A stretch of DNA of 64,000 nucleotides from Chloroflexota bacterium (GTDB taxonomy: Bacteria; Chloroflexota; Anaerolineae; Anaerolineales; Villigracilaceae). This document shows positions 34,746-43,304 of this stretch, piece after piece. Positions within the stretch are counted from its first letter, which is position 1, and the number at the start of each line of letters is the position of its first letter. The translations under genes were made by a program, and so were the position numbers. The stretch is from assembly GCA_021787595.1 (NCBI GenBank), contig JAJYLQ010000012.1, forward strand, positions 60,854 through 124,853, in the 5' to 3' direction. Under the pieces are notes generated by a model. It was not told the DNA's origin. It saw only the letters and a list, made by a program, of their open reading frames with translations, and ran no database searches.

Positions 34746-35816
34746 TGCCAACCATTTTGCTGCATCCAGCGCGTGATACGTGATGATCACATCCGCGCCG
34801 GCGCGCTTGATCGAAGTCAATGTTTCGAGCGTCGCCTTCGCTTCGTCAATCCAGCCGTTTTGCGCCGCGGCTTTGATCATCGAGTACTCTCCGCTGACGT
34901 TGTACGCCGCCATCGGCAATTCGGGGAACGCATCTTTCACAACACGAATGACATCGAGATACGCCAAAGCGGGCTTGACCATCAACATATCCGCGCCTTC
35001 ATCCACATCCAGCGCGGCTTCGCGCAGCGCTTCGCGCACATTGGCCGGATCCATCTGATGCGATTTGCGATCACCAAATTTTGGTGCGCCTTCCGCAGCT
35101 TCGCGGAACGGGCCATAAAACGAAGAAGCATATTTCACCGCGTAAGACAAGATCGGCGTGTTCTCGAATCCATTTTCGTTCAACGCGCTGCGAATTGCCG
35201 CGACCATTCCGTCCATCATTCCCGATGGCGCGACAATGTCCGCGCCGCATTCAGCATGTGAGACAGCGACTTTCGCAAGCACATCCAGCGTTTCATCATT
35301 CAACACATAACCTTCAGGCAAATGCTCGTTGGGGCGAGTCTGAGACCCGCCCGTACCCGTATTCAAAATTCCGCAATGCCCGTGGTCGGTATATTCGCAC
35401 AGACAGACATCGGTCACAACCACCATTTCAGGGATTTCTTTTTTGATGGCGCGGATCGCTTGCTGGACGATTCCATCATCGGCGAAATTCTCCGAGCCGA
35501 TCGGATCTTTCTGCGCGGGAATGCCGAACAAGATCACAGCGTTCACGCCGGACCTCATGGCGGCTTCCGATTCACGGACGCTTTCCTCCACCGAGAGTTG
35601 ATACACGCCGGGCATCGAGCGGATCTCGCTTCGGCCTTCGCCATGTCGCACGAACAGCGGATAAATAAAATCGCGCACGTTGAGTTCCGTCTCACGGATC
35701 ACGGCGCGCAGCGCAGGCGTGGCGCGCAGGCGACGCGGGCGGGATGCTGGTAATACTCTTCGAGTACGATGTTGGTGATTGGTAATTGTCTTATGCTTAA
35801 TATCGAGTACAGCCAT
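34740..35816 (-). CDS. hemB: porphobilinogen synthase
   Basis: The 358-residue enzyme condenses two 5-aminolevulinates. It has [19 protein letters not shown] (zinc-binding cysteines), the first Schiff-base region [14 protein letters not shown] and [13 protein letters not shown] segment [16 protein letters not shown] after CGIL is longer than usual and is encoded across the palindrome 35331-35352. The N-terminal [12 protein letters not shown] is derived from an ATTGGTAATTG word. It follows hemD by 14 nt. Confidence 0.94.
   Translation of the reverse strand: MAVLDIKHKTITNHQHRTRRVLPASRPRRLRATPALRAVIRETELNVRDFIYPLFVRHGEGRSEIRSMPGVYQLSVEESVRESEAAMRSGVNAVILFGIPAQKDPIGSENFADDGIVQQAIRAIKKEIPEMVVVTDVCLCEYTDHGHCGILNTGTGGSQTRPNEHLPEGYVLNDETLDVLAKVAVSHAECGADIVAPSGMMDGMVAAIRSALNENGFENTPILSYAVKYASSFYGPFREAAEGAPKFGDRKSHQMDPANVREALREAALDVDEGADMLMVKPALAYLDVIRVVKDAFPELPMAAYNVSGEYSMIKAAAQNGWIDEAKATLETLTSIKRAGADVIITYHALDAAKWLAG
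35331..35352. repeat. imperfect palindrome inside hemB
   Basis: GGGGCGAGTC and GACCCGCCC pair with one mismatch around TGA. It encodes part of a non-conserved loop after the zinc-binding region. Confidence 0.6.
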
Positions 35817-35830
35817 AATTCCTCCGGATG

Positions 35831-36616
35831 CTACGCGTTCAACAGTGCGCGCACGAGTCCTTCCGTTGTGTATTGCTCTGCCACTACCTCAATTGCAAAA
35901 CCTTCCGCCCGCGCAGCTTTCTCGGTGATCGGACCAATGCACGCAACTCTTGGATTATTCGTCAACTCAAACGGATTCATTTTTTGCCGGCGAACGATTT
36001 CAACAAAGTTTTGCACAGTAGATGGACTGGTAAACGTGATCCAATCCACGCCCGATCTCAACGCCTCCAAACCTTGCGCGTCGGGTTTCGCTGGCAAGGT
36101 CTGGTAAACGGCGATTTCATGCGCGATGCCGCCCGCGTTGACAATCGCTTCGGGCAGTGCTTTTCTCGCAATCTCCGCGCGCGGCAGCAGGATATATTTT
36201 CCGTTCAAATCACCTAAGCCAGGAAGGATGGATTCGGCAACATATTCGTCAGGGACAAAGTCAGGCGTCACGCCGCGCGCTTTCAATGCCTCGGCGGTTT
36301 TGGGGCCGATAGCCGCAACTTTGGGAATGTCATTGCGAGCAGAGCGAAGCAATCCCCGCTCCTTTGGAGAAGATTGCTTCGGTCGCAACAAACGCTCCCT
36401 CGCAATGACATCGAAGACCACCTCCACTGCATTGACCGATGTGAAAACAACCCATTCATATTTATCCAGATTCTTCAAAACCTTGTCAAGTTGCTGATTG
36501 TCTTTCATCGGGCGGATTTGAATCACAGGAAAACAAATCGGCTCGAAGCCGGCGGCTTTCAGGCCTTCGATAAATCCATCGGATTGTGAACGGGGACGAG
36601 TGACGAGAACTTTCAT
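35831..36616 (-). CDS. hemD: uroporphyrinogen-III synthase with an in-frame repeat insertion
   Basis: A 261-residue enzyme that closes and inverts ring D of hydroxymethylbilane. [50 protein letters not shown] and [17 protein letters not shown] fit this weakly conserved family. Between VVFDVIARE and [15 protein letters not shown] lies an 81-bp palindromic repeat (36329-36409) giving 27 extra residues in frame at a domain linker. The start is preceded by a CACTGATTACTGATCACTGG array and lacks a Shine-Dalgarno. Confidence 0.9.
   Translation of the reverse strand: MKVLVTRPRSQSDGFIEGLKAAGFEPICFPVIQIRPMKDNQQLDKVLKNLDKYEWVVFTSVNAVEVVFDVIARERLLRPKQSSPKERGLLRSARNDIPKVAAIGPKTAEALKARGVTPDFVPDEYVAESILPGLGDLNGKYILLPRAEIARKALPEAIVNAGGIAHEIAVYQTLPAKPDAQGLEALRSGVDWITFTSPSTVQNFVEIVRRQKMNPFELTNNPRVACIGPITEKAARAEGFAIEVVAEQYTTEGLVRALLNA
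36329..36409. repeat. 81-bp palindromic repeat inside hemD
   Basis: Ends GTCATTGCGAG and CTCGCAATGAC are perfect 11-bp inverted repeats; inner GAAGCAATCC and AGATTGCTTC also pair. The length is exactly 27 codons. Confidence 0.85.
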
Positions 36617-36655
36617 AGTAACCAGTGATCAGTAATCAGTGAATAGTGATCCGTT
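36617..36655. repeat. CAGTGATCAGTAATCAGTG array between hemC and hemD
   Basis: The array fills the gap and contains the hemC stop; it abuts the hemD ATG. Confidence 0.65.
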
Positions 36656-37583
36656 TCAAGATTTCGCTTGCGCCGCTTTCCATGGCTTGACAGGCGAGTT
36701 GATTTCCAAGTTCAATCGCGTCCGTTCCATCGCCTTTTACTTTAATAACTTTCTTTCCATCTTCCGAAATGACCAATCCCGTCAAACTGATCACTGATAA
36801 CCCTTCGACTACGCTCAGGGCAGGCTGATCACTGCTCACTGCCGCGTAAGCCGCGACTGGCACCGCGCACCCGCCGCCGAGTCCGCTCAGGAAGGCGCGT
36901 TCGGCGGTGACCGCCTTTCGCGTGGATCCGTCCTCCAGCGCGGCGAGCAGGTTGAGGGTCGTCTGATCCGTTGATCTGCATTGAACGGCGAGTGCGCCTT
37001 GTCCCGGCGCGGGAAGCATGACATCCAATGAAAGCCATTCAGTCACATGATGATCCAAACCTAAACGAGTCAATCCCGCGCCCGCGAGGATGATGGCATC
37101 GTATTGGTCATCGAGCACTTTGCGAACGCGCGTGTCCACGTTGCCGCGCAATGATTCAGTGTGAAGGTCCGGGCGGAGCGAAAGCAATTGGGCAGAGCGG
37201 CGCAGGCTCGAGGTCCCGACCGAAGCGCCTTTGGGCAACGTCTCAAGTGTGTAGCCTTTCGACGAGATCAAAGCGTCGCGCACTTCGCCGCGCGTCGGAA
37301 TACATCCAATCGTCAAGCCATTCGGATTTTCAACCAGCAAATCTTTGAGCGAATGGACCGCACAATGAACCGCGCCGCTCGATAATTCGGATTCAAGTTC
37401 CTGCGTGAAGAGTCCCTTGCCGCCGATTTCAGGCAATGGCTTATCGAGAATCTTGTCGCCCTGTGTGGTGATGATTTTTTCTTCGCACACCAAATCAGGA
37501 TGAATCTTTTGCAGGGCGTTGATGACCCATTGGGTTTGCCAACGAGCGAGCGCAGAGGGGCGAGTCGCAAAAATCAGTTTCAT
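36636..37583 (-). CDS. hemC: hydroxymethylbilane synthase with repeat insertion
   Basis: The 315-residue enzyme polymerises porphobilinogen. RPSALARWQTQWVINAL, GKGLFTQELESELSSGAVHCAVHSLKDL, TSSLRRSAQLLSLRPDL and GGGCAVPVAAYA (Cys carrying the dipyrromethane cofactor) are present. After AAYAAVS the sequence SDQPALSVVEGLSVIS is encoded by a CCCTTCGACTACGCTCAGGG repeat plus a TGATCACTGATAA word, interrupting the C-terminal domain in frame. The ATG is preceded by a CACTGATTACC word. Confidence 0.93.
   Translation of the reverse strand: MKLIFATRPSALARWQTQWVINALQKIHPDLVCEEKIITTQGDKILDKPLPEIGGKGLFTQELESELSSGAVHCAVHSLKDLLVENPNGLTIGCIPTRGEVRDALISSKGYTLETLPKGASVGTSSLRRSAQLLSLRPDLHTESLRGNVDTRVRKVLDDQYDAIILAGAGLTRLGLDHHVTEWLSLDVMLPAPGQGALAVQCRSTDQTTLNLLAALEDGSTRKAVTAERAFLSGLGGGCAVPVAAYAAVSSDQPALSVVEGLSVISLTGLVISEDGKKVIKVKGDGTDAIELGNQLACQAMESGASEILKRITIH
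36787..36842. repeat. CCTTCGACTACGCTCAGGG repeat inside hemC
   Basis: It combines the CTTCGACT-CGCTCA element (36801-36825) with flanking TGATCACTGATAA / CTGATCACTGCTCACTG words. It is in frame. Confidence 0.7.
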
Positions 37584-37612
37584 GGTAATCAGTGATTAGT
37601 AATCAGTCGGCA
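37584..37612. repeat. AATCAGTGATTAGTAATCAGT array between hemA and hemC
   Basis: It fills the 19-bp gap, includes the hemA stop and abuts the hemC ATG. Confidence 0.6.
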
Positions 37613-38922
37613 GCGAGGGAGGGCGGACCTGGATGGTTGTCAGTCAGATTGAAAAGCGCGCGGGCGACCTCGGCATATTCAGGCGCACGCGGCGAGGCCG
37701 CTTCGGCGCGCAGACGCTGGGTAGGCGCCTCCAGAATTTTCTTGACCAGCGCCTGAGTCATCGCTTCGATGCGGGCGCGTTCCGCGTCGGTCAGGCCGGG
37801 CAGGCGGCGCAGGGTTTTATCCAATTCCGTTTGTCGAATTGCTTCGGCTTGCTGGCGCAAGTTTGCGATCAACGGAAGCATGTTCAAGGATGAAAGGAAA
37901 TCCATGAATTCATTTTGTTCTTCGATGAGAATGGATTCCACACGCGGCACCTCGACCGCGCGCTCGGCCAGGGATTGCTCAAGGTGTTCGTTCAAGTCAT
38001 CCATATCATAAAGCCGAACATGAGAAATATCAACAACCTCGGGGTCAATGTCGCGCGGCACGGCAATATCAATCAAAACCAGCGAACGGTACGGACGCTG
38101 TTCCATCGCAGCGCGCACCATTTCTGGATGGATCAGTGTATGCGGCGCGCCTGTGGATGCGATCAAAATGTCGGCGCGGACCAAAGCTTCTTGAATGGAT
38201 TCGAACGTAGCCGTTTCCGCATTCCAACGTTTGGAAAGTACGCGTGCGCGTTCGAGTGTTCGATTCACCACGAGGATTTTTTCGACGCCGCGTTTGCGCA
38301 ACGCTTCGACGGCCAGTTCCGCCATTTCGCCCGCGCCCAGCACCACGACTTCGGCAGTCTTCAAATCCGGATGAGCGTGTTGGCATAAACCCGCCGCCAG
38401 CGACGAGACCGAGGCCGGGTTGCGGCTGATCTCCGTTTCCGTACGGGCGCGCTTCCCCGCGTGGATGGCCGCCTGGAAAAGCCGGTTGAGTAGCGGCCCC
38501 GCCGCGCCCTGTCCGCGCGCGAGCTCGAGGGCATGGGTCACTTGTCCGAGAATTTGCGGCTCACCGATAACAAGCGAGTCGAGTCCCGCGGCTACTTTCA
38601 TCAAATGTCGAACGGCCTCTTCGTCGGTCAATTGGTATAAAAGGGGATGCAGCTCATCAATCGAAAAGCCGCGCGCCTCGGACAAAAAAGTTTCCAGCTC
38701 GTCAAAAACTGATTCGCTGGCGGGTTGCTTGTCGAGCGAGACCGCATAGAGTTCCACGCGGTTGCACGTCGAAAGGATGGCTAATTCCGCGATGTGATCC
38801 AGCCCGTTTCCACATCCCAGGCGCGCCAACGCGGCTTGCAGAGCTTCTTCGCCAAAATCCAGCTTTTCACGGAGACCGATCGAAGCTGTTGTATGATTGA
38901 GTCCAAGACAATGAATGTGCAT
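37603..38922 (-). CDS. hemA: glutamyl-tRNA reductase
   Basis: A 439-residue enzyme that reduces glutamyl-tRNA to glutamate-1-semialdehyde. LNHTTASIGLREKL, AILSTCNRVELYA (catalytic Cys), EPQILGQV and the NADPH domain VVLGAGEMAELAVEALRKRG are present, with a C-terminal dimerisation helix region. ATG 38922 is preceded by CAGGGAAAA; a TTG one codon upstream is the alternative. It is the first gene of the heme operon and likely the control point. Confidence 0.95.
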   Translation of the reverse strand: MHIHCLGLNHTTASIGLREKLDFGEEALQAALARLGCGNGLDHIAELAILSTCNRVELYAVSLDKQPASESVFDELETFLSEARGFSIDELHPLLYQLTDEEAVRHLMKVAAGLDSLVIGEPQILGQVTHALELARGQGAAGPLLNRLFQAAIHAGKRARTETEISRNPASVSSLAAGLCQHAHPDLKTAEVVVLGAGEMAELAVEALRKRGVEKILVVNRTLERARVLSKRWNAETATFESIQEALVRADILIASTGAPHTLIHPEMVRAAMEQRPYRSLVLIDIAVPRDIDPEVVDISHVRLYDMDDLNEHLEQSLAERAVEVPRVESILIEEQNEFMDFLSSLNMLPLIANLRQQAEAIRQTELDKTLRRLPGLTDAERARIEAMTQALVKKILEAPTQRLRAEAASPRAPEYAEVARALFNLTDNHPGPPSLAAD

Positions 38923-39268
38923 CAACGATTTTCCCTGTTTTATTTCAGGGATAAATCATATTGGCTGAACCGCAAAGCCGCCAGATAGATTTATGAAACT
39001 TCAAGTTAGGATTAGATAAGAAAAGGCCGGAAGGGTGGACGAAGATTAGTCTTCCAAAATGACATTCTTCCTCTTTCACGACCGCAAAGATTCTGATCGA
39101 AGTCGGCACGGCCCGCCTCCAACTCAATAACCCGCGATCGCTAAACAAGTTTTCTGCATCATTGAAACCCGCGCCATCAGGCCCGCCAGGAAACTTGAAT
39201 GACCCTTCCAACCCTACGCTATAATCAACCACAAACATTTTGTGCCTTGACCATAAAGGTAATCATGC
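38923..39268. other. intergenic region upstream of hemA
   Basis: About 350 bp without a supported gene. On the minus strand a TATGAT hexamer near 38953-38958 could serve hemA, with no good -35. On the + strand TTGAAT (39195-39200) and TATAAT (39220-39225) with a 19-nt spacer face the comM remnant. A 97-codon minus-strand frame here shows no recognisable features. Confidence 0.35.
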
Positions 39269-39636
39269 ACGGTGTCACCACACTTAGACGTGGTCAAGAT
39301 GCCCATTGCTGGATCAGGCGAATCGCCTGAAACGATTCATTGTTGCGTAGAAGCCGCGCGGCAAAGACAGCGCGAACGATTGGCGAATATCAAATCATCG
39401 AATATTGTCTGTAACGCCGATATGCGGGTGGGGAAGTCCGCCAATTTTGCAAATTGGATGAAACAGGGGAGAGTCTAATCCGCGCCGCGATGGGACAGAT
39501 GAATCTGTCCGCGCGCGGCTAACATCGCATCTTGAAACTGGCGCGCACGATTGCGGATTTGGCCGAGAGTGAATCTATCCAAACTGCACACCTGGCGGAG
39601 GCGTTGCAGTACAGACCTAAATTGATGATGGGGTAA
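39269..39636 (+). pseudogene. C-terminal remnant of a ComM/YifB Mg-chelatase-like ATPase
   Basis: Conceptual translation with one frame change near 39433 reads ETIHCCVEAARQRQRERLANIKSSN, then VRQFCKLDETGESLIRAAMGQMNLSARG, stop, [31 protein letters not shown]. This is the C-terminal end of the ComM family (normally LSARAYHRILKVARTIADL). The TAT of Ala-Tyr-His has become TAA, and the N-terminal 80 percent is missing. A hairpin repeat follows immediately. It is clearly non-functional. Confidence 0.85.
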
Positions 39637-39638
39637 TG

Positions 39639-39695
39639 CACCGGCGCTTCATGCGCCGGTGTGGGCGACGCAGGCTTGATACCTGCTCGCCCGAG
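39639..39695. repeat. two adjacent hairpin repeats after the comM remnant
   Basis: CACCGGCGC, a 5-nt loop, GCGCCGGTG is a perfect hairpin (39639-39661). Next comes a GGGCGA...CAGG...CCTGC...TCGCCC nested palindrome. No T-run follows. Confidence 0.7.
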
Positions 39696-39799
39696 CGAGG
39701 GCGCTGCAATATCGTCCAAAGTTGATAATGACGTAAAGATATTTTGCTGCGACTCTCCACATCCATTTCACGGGATACGGATTTATCTGTTGATAAATC

Positions 39800-40093
39800 T
39801 CAATGCGATTGGGAGGGTGATCCAACGTCTCTTTTAAGGAAAACTAGAATAAAAGATGACAAGCCCAGCGTCAAAGATGCAAAAAGCGCCCAGGATAGTT
39901 CACTGCGATTCAATCTGTTAGCCAGCGAGTAATTACAGAACACGCATACTACCCAGTCAACTACAAGCAGGCTTGAGACCAATTGCGAGTTATTAATGTG
40001 GTTGCCCAGGGCCAATATGATCAGTATGCCAACTGCCAAACAGGCTGTCAGTATTCGAAGAACTTTTGGGTCTTTCTTCTGCTTGCTTTTCAT
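39800..40093 (-). CDS. small membrane protein at the end of the PTS operon
   Basis: A 97-residue protein with a basic N-terminus (MKSKQKKDPK) and three hydrophobic segments (about 12-30, 37-55, 65-84). It starts 2 nt after the HPr-EI stop, so it is probably the last gene of the operon. I do not recognise the family. It carries no enzyme-like motif; an accessory or unrelated role is equally possible. Confidence 0.6.
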   Translation of the reverse strand: MKSKQKKDPKVLRILTACLAVGILIILALGNHINNSQLVSSLLVVDWVVCVFCNYSLANRLNRSELSWALFASLTLGLSSFILVFLKRDVGSPSQSH

Positions 40094-40095
40094 AT

Positions 40096-42153
40096 CTATA
40101 TTTCTGTTGCTTTCTTTACCGCCAAACGCACGGTGTGAGCGGTATCGAGTTTAAGAACCTCTTCTGCCAATCGGCGCGCAGAGGAAATATCACAAGTTCG
40201 GATAATCGCCTTTGCTTGGGGGATCAGAGCAGGCACCATACTTAGCTCATTGACGCCAATTCCCAGCAGAACTGGAATGGCATCAGCATCGCCTCCCAGC
40301 TCTCCACAAATCCCTACCCAGCGCCCCGACTCGTGTGCCGAGTCAGTGATTTGTTTGATCAAACGTAGAACTGCTGGATGCATCGCATCACCCAACTGCG
40401 CCACGTGCTTATTGGTACGTTCAGCTGCCATCGTATATTGGGTGAGATCATTGGTACCGATGCTGAAAAAGTCAACCTCACGTGCGAAGATATCAGACAT
40501 CACTGCTGCAGATGGAATCTCAACCATCATTCCCAACTGGACTTTTTGAGCAAAAGGGATTGCTTTTGAGCGAAGAGCATCAGACGCCATAATCACTGCC
40601 GCTTTTGCTGCACGGATTTCTTCAAGCGTTGCAATCATCGGAAACATGATGCGGATATAATGTCCAACCGCGGCGCGAAGTAATGCGCGCAATTGAGGTT
40701 GGAAAATATCAGACCGTTCAAGACAGATGCGGATCGCGCGCCAGCCCAGAAACGGATTCTCTTCTTGTGGCAAATCCAGATAAGGCAGGTCCTTATCACC
40801 GCCGATATCAAGAGTACGCACAACAACTGGCCTGTTCTGCATCACATCAAAGATGGCTTTATAGGCTTCGTATTGCTCATCCTCGCTGGGTGCTGTGTCG
40901 CGTCGAAGATAAAGGAACTCGGTGCGTAACAAACCGATCCCTTCAGCGCCTAGCTCCAGTGCTTTGCGGCTTTCTTCCACACTCCCAATATTTGCGACAA
41001 CCTCCACACGCACACCATCTTTTGTAATGGCAGGTTCGGATGCGGAATCGCGCGCATGCTCATAAATTTCTTCCAGTTCAGATTTTTGTTTTTGCGCTTC
41101 GATGATTTCAGACTCGGTAGGTTGCCGCGTTACCTGACCCGCGGCGCCATTGACGATCAATGTTTCATTTTCTGAAACTGACAATATCTCATTGCCTAAT
41201 CCCACCACAGCGGGAATTTGCAGGGCGCGCGCCAGAATAGCTGTATGTGCTGTTGGCCCACCTTCTGCGGTGCAGAAAGCCAGCACTCGGGATTTATCCA
41301 ACGATGCAGTTTGGGAAGGGGTCAAGTCTCGGGCAATCACTACACTGGCTTCGACCAAATTCATACCCTCAGTTACAGCGCTCTCGCCTGTTAAATACTT
41401 GAGCACGCGTTCGCCGACATCTCTTAAATCGGCCGCGCGCGCCGCAAGCGTAGCGTCTGATAACTTGCTAAGCACATTTGCTGTTTCTGTCACTTGATCC
41501 ATCCATACAGCTTCAGCGTTGAGCCCTTGGTGAAGGAAGTTTTCTACTGCCTCCAGCAAAGTGGGATCGTCAAGAAACATTTGATGGGCTTCAAAGATTT
41601 TCGATTCGCTGACTCCCGCATCGCGTGCGATCTTAGCTTGAAGGCTTTCAAGTTCTTTGCGCGCGGCCTCACGCGCCGATGTCAAGCGCGCACTTTGGGT
41701 TGCAAAGTCGCAACCAGTGTAGCGCGGCACTGCCAGGCTCTTTTCTTGCCATAAGTGTGCAGGCCCAATCGCAATGCCAGATGCACCTGGGATACCTTTT
41801 AAGATTCGTTCGCTTGTCTCCGCGAATTTACCGGAAACCGGCTTCGGGAAGGTAGATATACCTGCTGCTTGAACGGGGACAACTTCCTCACCGAGTCTGT
41901 TTTCAATGGCGTGGCGCAGCGCCTCTGCCGCATTCGCTTCATCTGCGCCCTCAACTTCAATCTCGATCTCATGATTGCATTCCACACCAATCCCAAGCAC
42001 ACCGAGCACGCTCTTGGCATTTGCCCATTCACTCTCTTTTGTAAGATTACGAATTCGGATTGTAGATTCAAATTTTTTAGCTGCGGCAGTGAAGATGGCC
42101 GCGGGGCGCGCATGCAAGCCTGTAGGATTAATAACCACCAACTGTAGTTTCAT
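40096..42153 (-). CDS. ptsI: PTS HPr - enzyme I fusion protein
   Basis: A 685-residue fusion of the two general PTS phosphocarriers. Residues 1-90 are HPr with His14 in NPTGLHARPAA. From about 115 enzyme I follows: GGPTAHTAILARAL carries the phosphorylated His, GLLRTEFLYLRRD and GTNDLTQYTMAAERTN form the PEP-binding part, and GICGELGGDADAIPVLLGIGVNELSM the C-terminal end with its Cys. It takes phosphate from PEP and passes it to EIIA. Its start overlaps the nagA stop by 4 nt. Confidence 0.95.
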   Translation of the reverse strand: MKLQLVVINPTGLHARPAAIFTAAAKKFESTIRIRNLTKESEWANAKSVLGVLGIGVECNHEIEIEVEGADEANAAEALRHAIENRLGEEVVPVQAAGISTFPKPVSGKFAETSERILKGIPGASGIAIGPAHLWQEKSLAVPRYTGCDFATQSARLTSAREAARKELESLQAKIARDAGVSESKIFEAHQMFLDDPTLLEAVENFLHQGLNAEAVWMDQVTETANVLSKLSDATLAARAADLRDVGERVLKYLTGESAVTEGMNLVEASVVIARDLTPSQTASLDKSRVLAFCTAEGGPTAHTAILARALQIPAVVGLGNEILSVSENETLIVNGAAGQVTRQPTESEIIEAQKQKSELEEIYEHARDSASEPAITKDGVRVEVVANIGSVEESRKALELGAEGIGLLRTEFLYLRRDTAPSEDEQYEAYKAIFDVMQNRPVVVRTLDIGGDKDLPYLDLPQEENPFLGWRAIRICLERSDIFQPQLRALLRAAVGHYIRIMFPMIATLEEIRAAKAAVIMASDALRSKAIPFAQKVQLGMMVEIPSAAVMSDIFAREVDFFSIGTNDLTQYTMAAERTNKHVAQLGDAMHPAVLRLIKQITDSAHESGRWVGICGELGGDADAIPVLLGIGVNELSMVPALIPQAKAIIRTCDISSARRLAEEVLKLDTAHTVRLAVKKATEI

Positions 42154-43301
42154 GAGCGTTGATATACTAACCGGCCGCCAGCAAAAGTGGCGAAAGGCCG
42201 GATATCATGGTCGAGGATAACGATGTCGGCGTCGCAACCGGGTTCGAGTCTGCCTTTATGTTTTGCGCCCACTGAATCGGCCGCGGTGCGTGTGGCGGGA
42301 ATGAGAGCTTTCTCCAGAGGCAGGCCCAATATGTTGACCAAGTTGCGAACGCCGGTGTCGAGCAACTCATGTGCACCCGCCAAGGTGCCATCTGGAAGCA
42401 CGCATTTCCCATCACGCACATGAACGGGTTTGTGTTCCCATTCATATTCGCCCTCAGGCAAACCTGCCAGCGGCGCAGAGTCGGAAATCAGTACCACCTT
42501 GTCAGGGCTTTTGACTCGCAGGAGGATTTCCATCGCGACGGGATGGACGTGTACGCCATCGGCAATCAACTCGGCATAAATCTGGTTGAAATACATTACC
42601 GCACCAACGACACCCGGCTCGCGGTGTTGAAGGCCGCGCATGGCATTATAAGTGTGTGTGGCGTGATTGAGACCAAGTTTGACTGCCTGTTGCACCTGTT
42701 CGAAGGTCGCGTCTGAATGGCCGATAACCGGTACGACTCCATTTGCGATCAATGCGGGGATGGTCTTGATTGCATCACCCTCCTCAGGTGCAAACGTGAT
42801 CATTCTGATATATCCGCTGGCAGCTTTTTGAAAATCCATCAGATCATTCGCGGAAAGCGGATACATCCATGTTGGCGTTGCCATGCCCGCGCGTTTGGGC
42901 GAAAGATGTGGCCCCTCAATGTGGATACCTAAACAACTCGCTCCGTCCGGCGATGCGGAAAGAATCTTTCCCATCACTTCGAGCGTGGCGAGCACCTCCT
43001 CGCGTGGAAGGGTAAGCGTGGTCGCCATGAACGAAGTGACACCATAAGCGGGAATCTTTTGAATGACATCCACAAGTCCTTGACCCATGCAATCGTGGCC
43101 CATCACACCGTGCATGTGGACATCTACAAATCCAGGTGCAATGAACATCCCGCCTGCATCGAAAATTTCAGCTTGGGCAGGAATCTTTGCATCGTTCGCG
43201 TGACCAACAAGCTGAATCTTGTTTTCTGAAATCAACACCACCCCTGATTCGATTTTTTCGGATGGCGTATAAACGGTTCCGTTGATAATTGCTTTTTCCA
43301 T
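42150..43301 (-). CDS. nagA: N-acetylglucosamine-6-phosphate deacetylase
   Basis: The 383-residue amidohydrolase turns GlcNAc-6-P into glucosamine-6-P and acetate. APGFVDVHMHGVMGHD (metal HxH), GIHIEGPHLSPKRAGM, VIGHSDATFEQVQQAV, NHATHTYNAMRGLQHREPG and ISDSAPLAG (catalytic Asp region) are typical. It identifies the PTS substrate as GlcNAc or something yielding GlcNAc-6-P. It lies 3 nt from the preceding gene and overlaps the HPr-EI gene. Confidence 0.95.
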   Translation of the reverse strand: MEKAIINGTVYTPSEKIESGVVLISENKIQLVGHANDAKIPAQAEIFDAGGMFIAPGFVDVHMHGVMGHDCMGQGLVDVIQKIPAYGVTSFMATTLTLPREEVLATLEVMGKILSASPDGASCLGIHIEGPHLSPKRAGMATPTWMYPLSANDLMDFQKAASGYIRMITFAPEEGDAIKTIPALIANGVVPVIGHSDATFEQVQQAVKLGLNHATHTYNAMRGLQHREPGVVGAVMYFNQIYAELIADGVHVHPVAMEILLRVKSPDKVVLISDSAPLAGLPEGEYEWEHKPVHVRDGKCVLPDGTLAGAHELLDTGVRNLVNILGLPLEKALIPATRTAADSVGAKHKGRLEPGCDADIVILDHDIRPFATFAGGRLVYQRS

Positions 43302-43304
43302 GGA

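Noticed and set aside
38945..39238. 97-codon minus-strand frame upstream of hemA
   Set aside because: No recognisable domain, no ribosome site, and it occupies the region where the hemA promoter should be.
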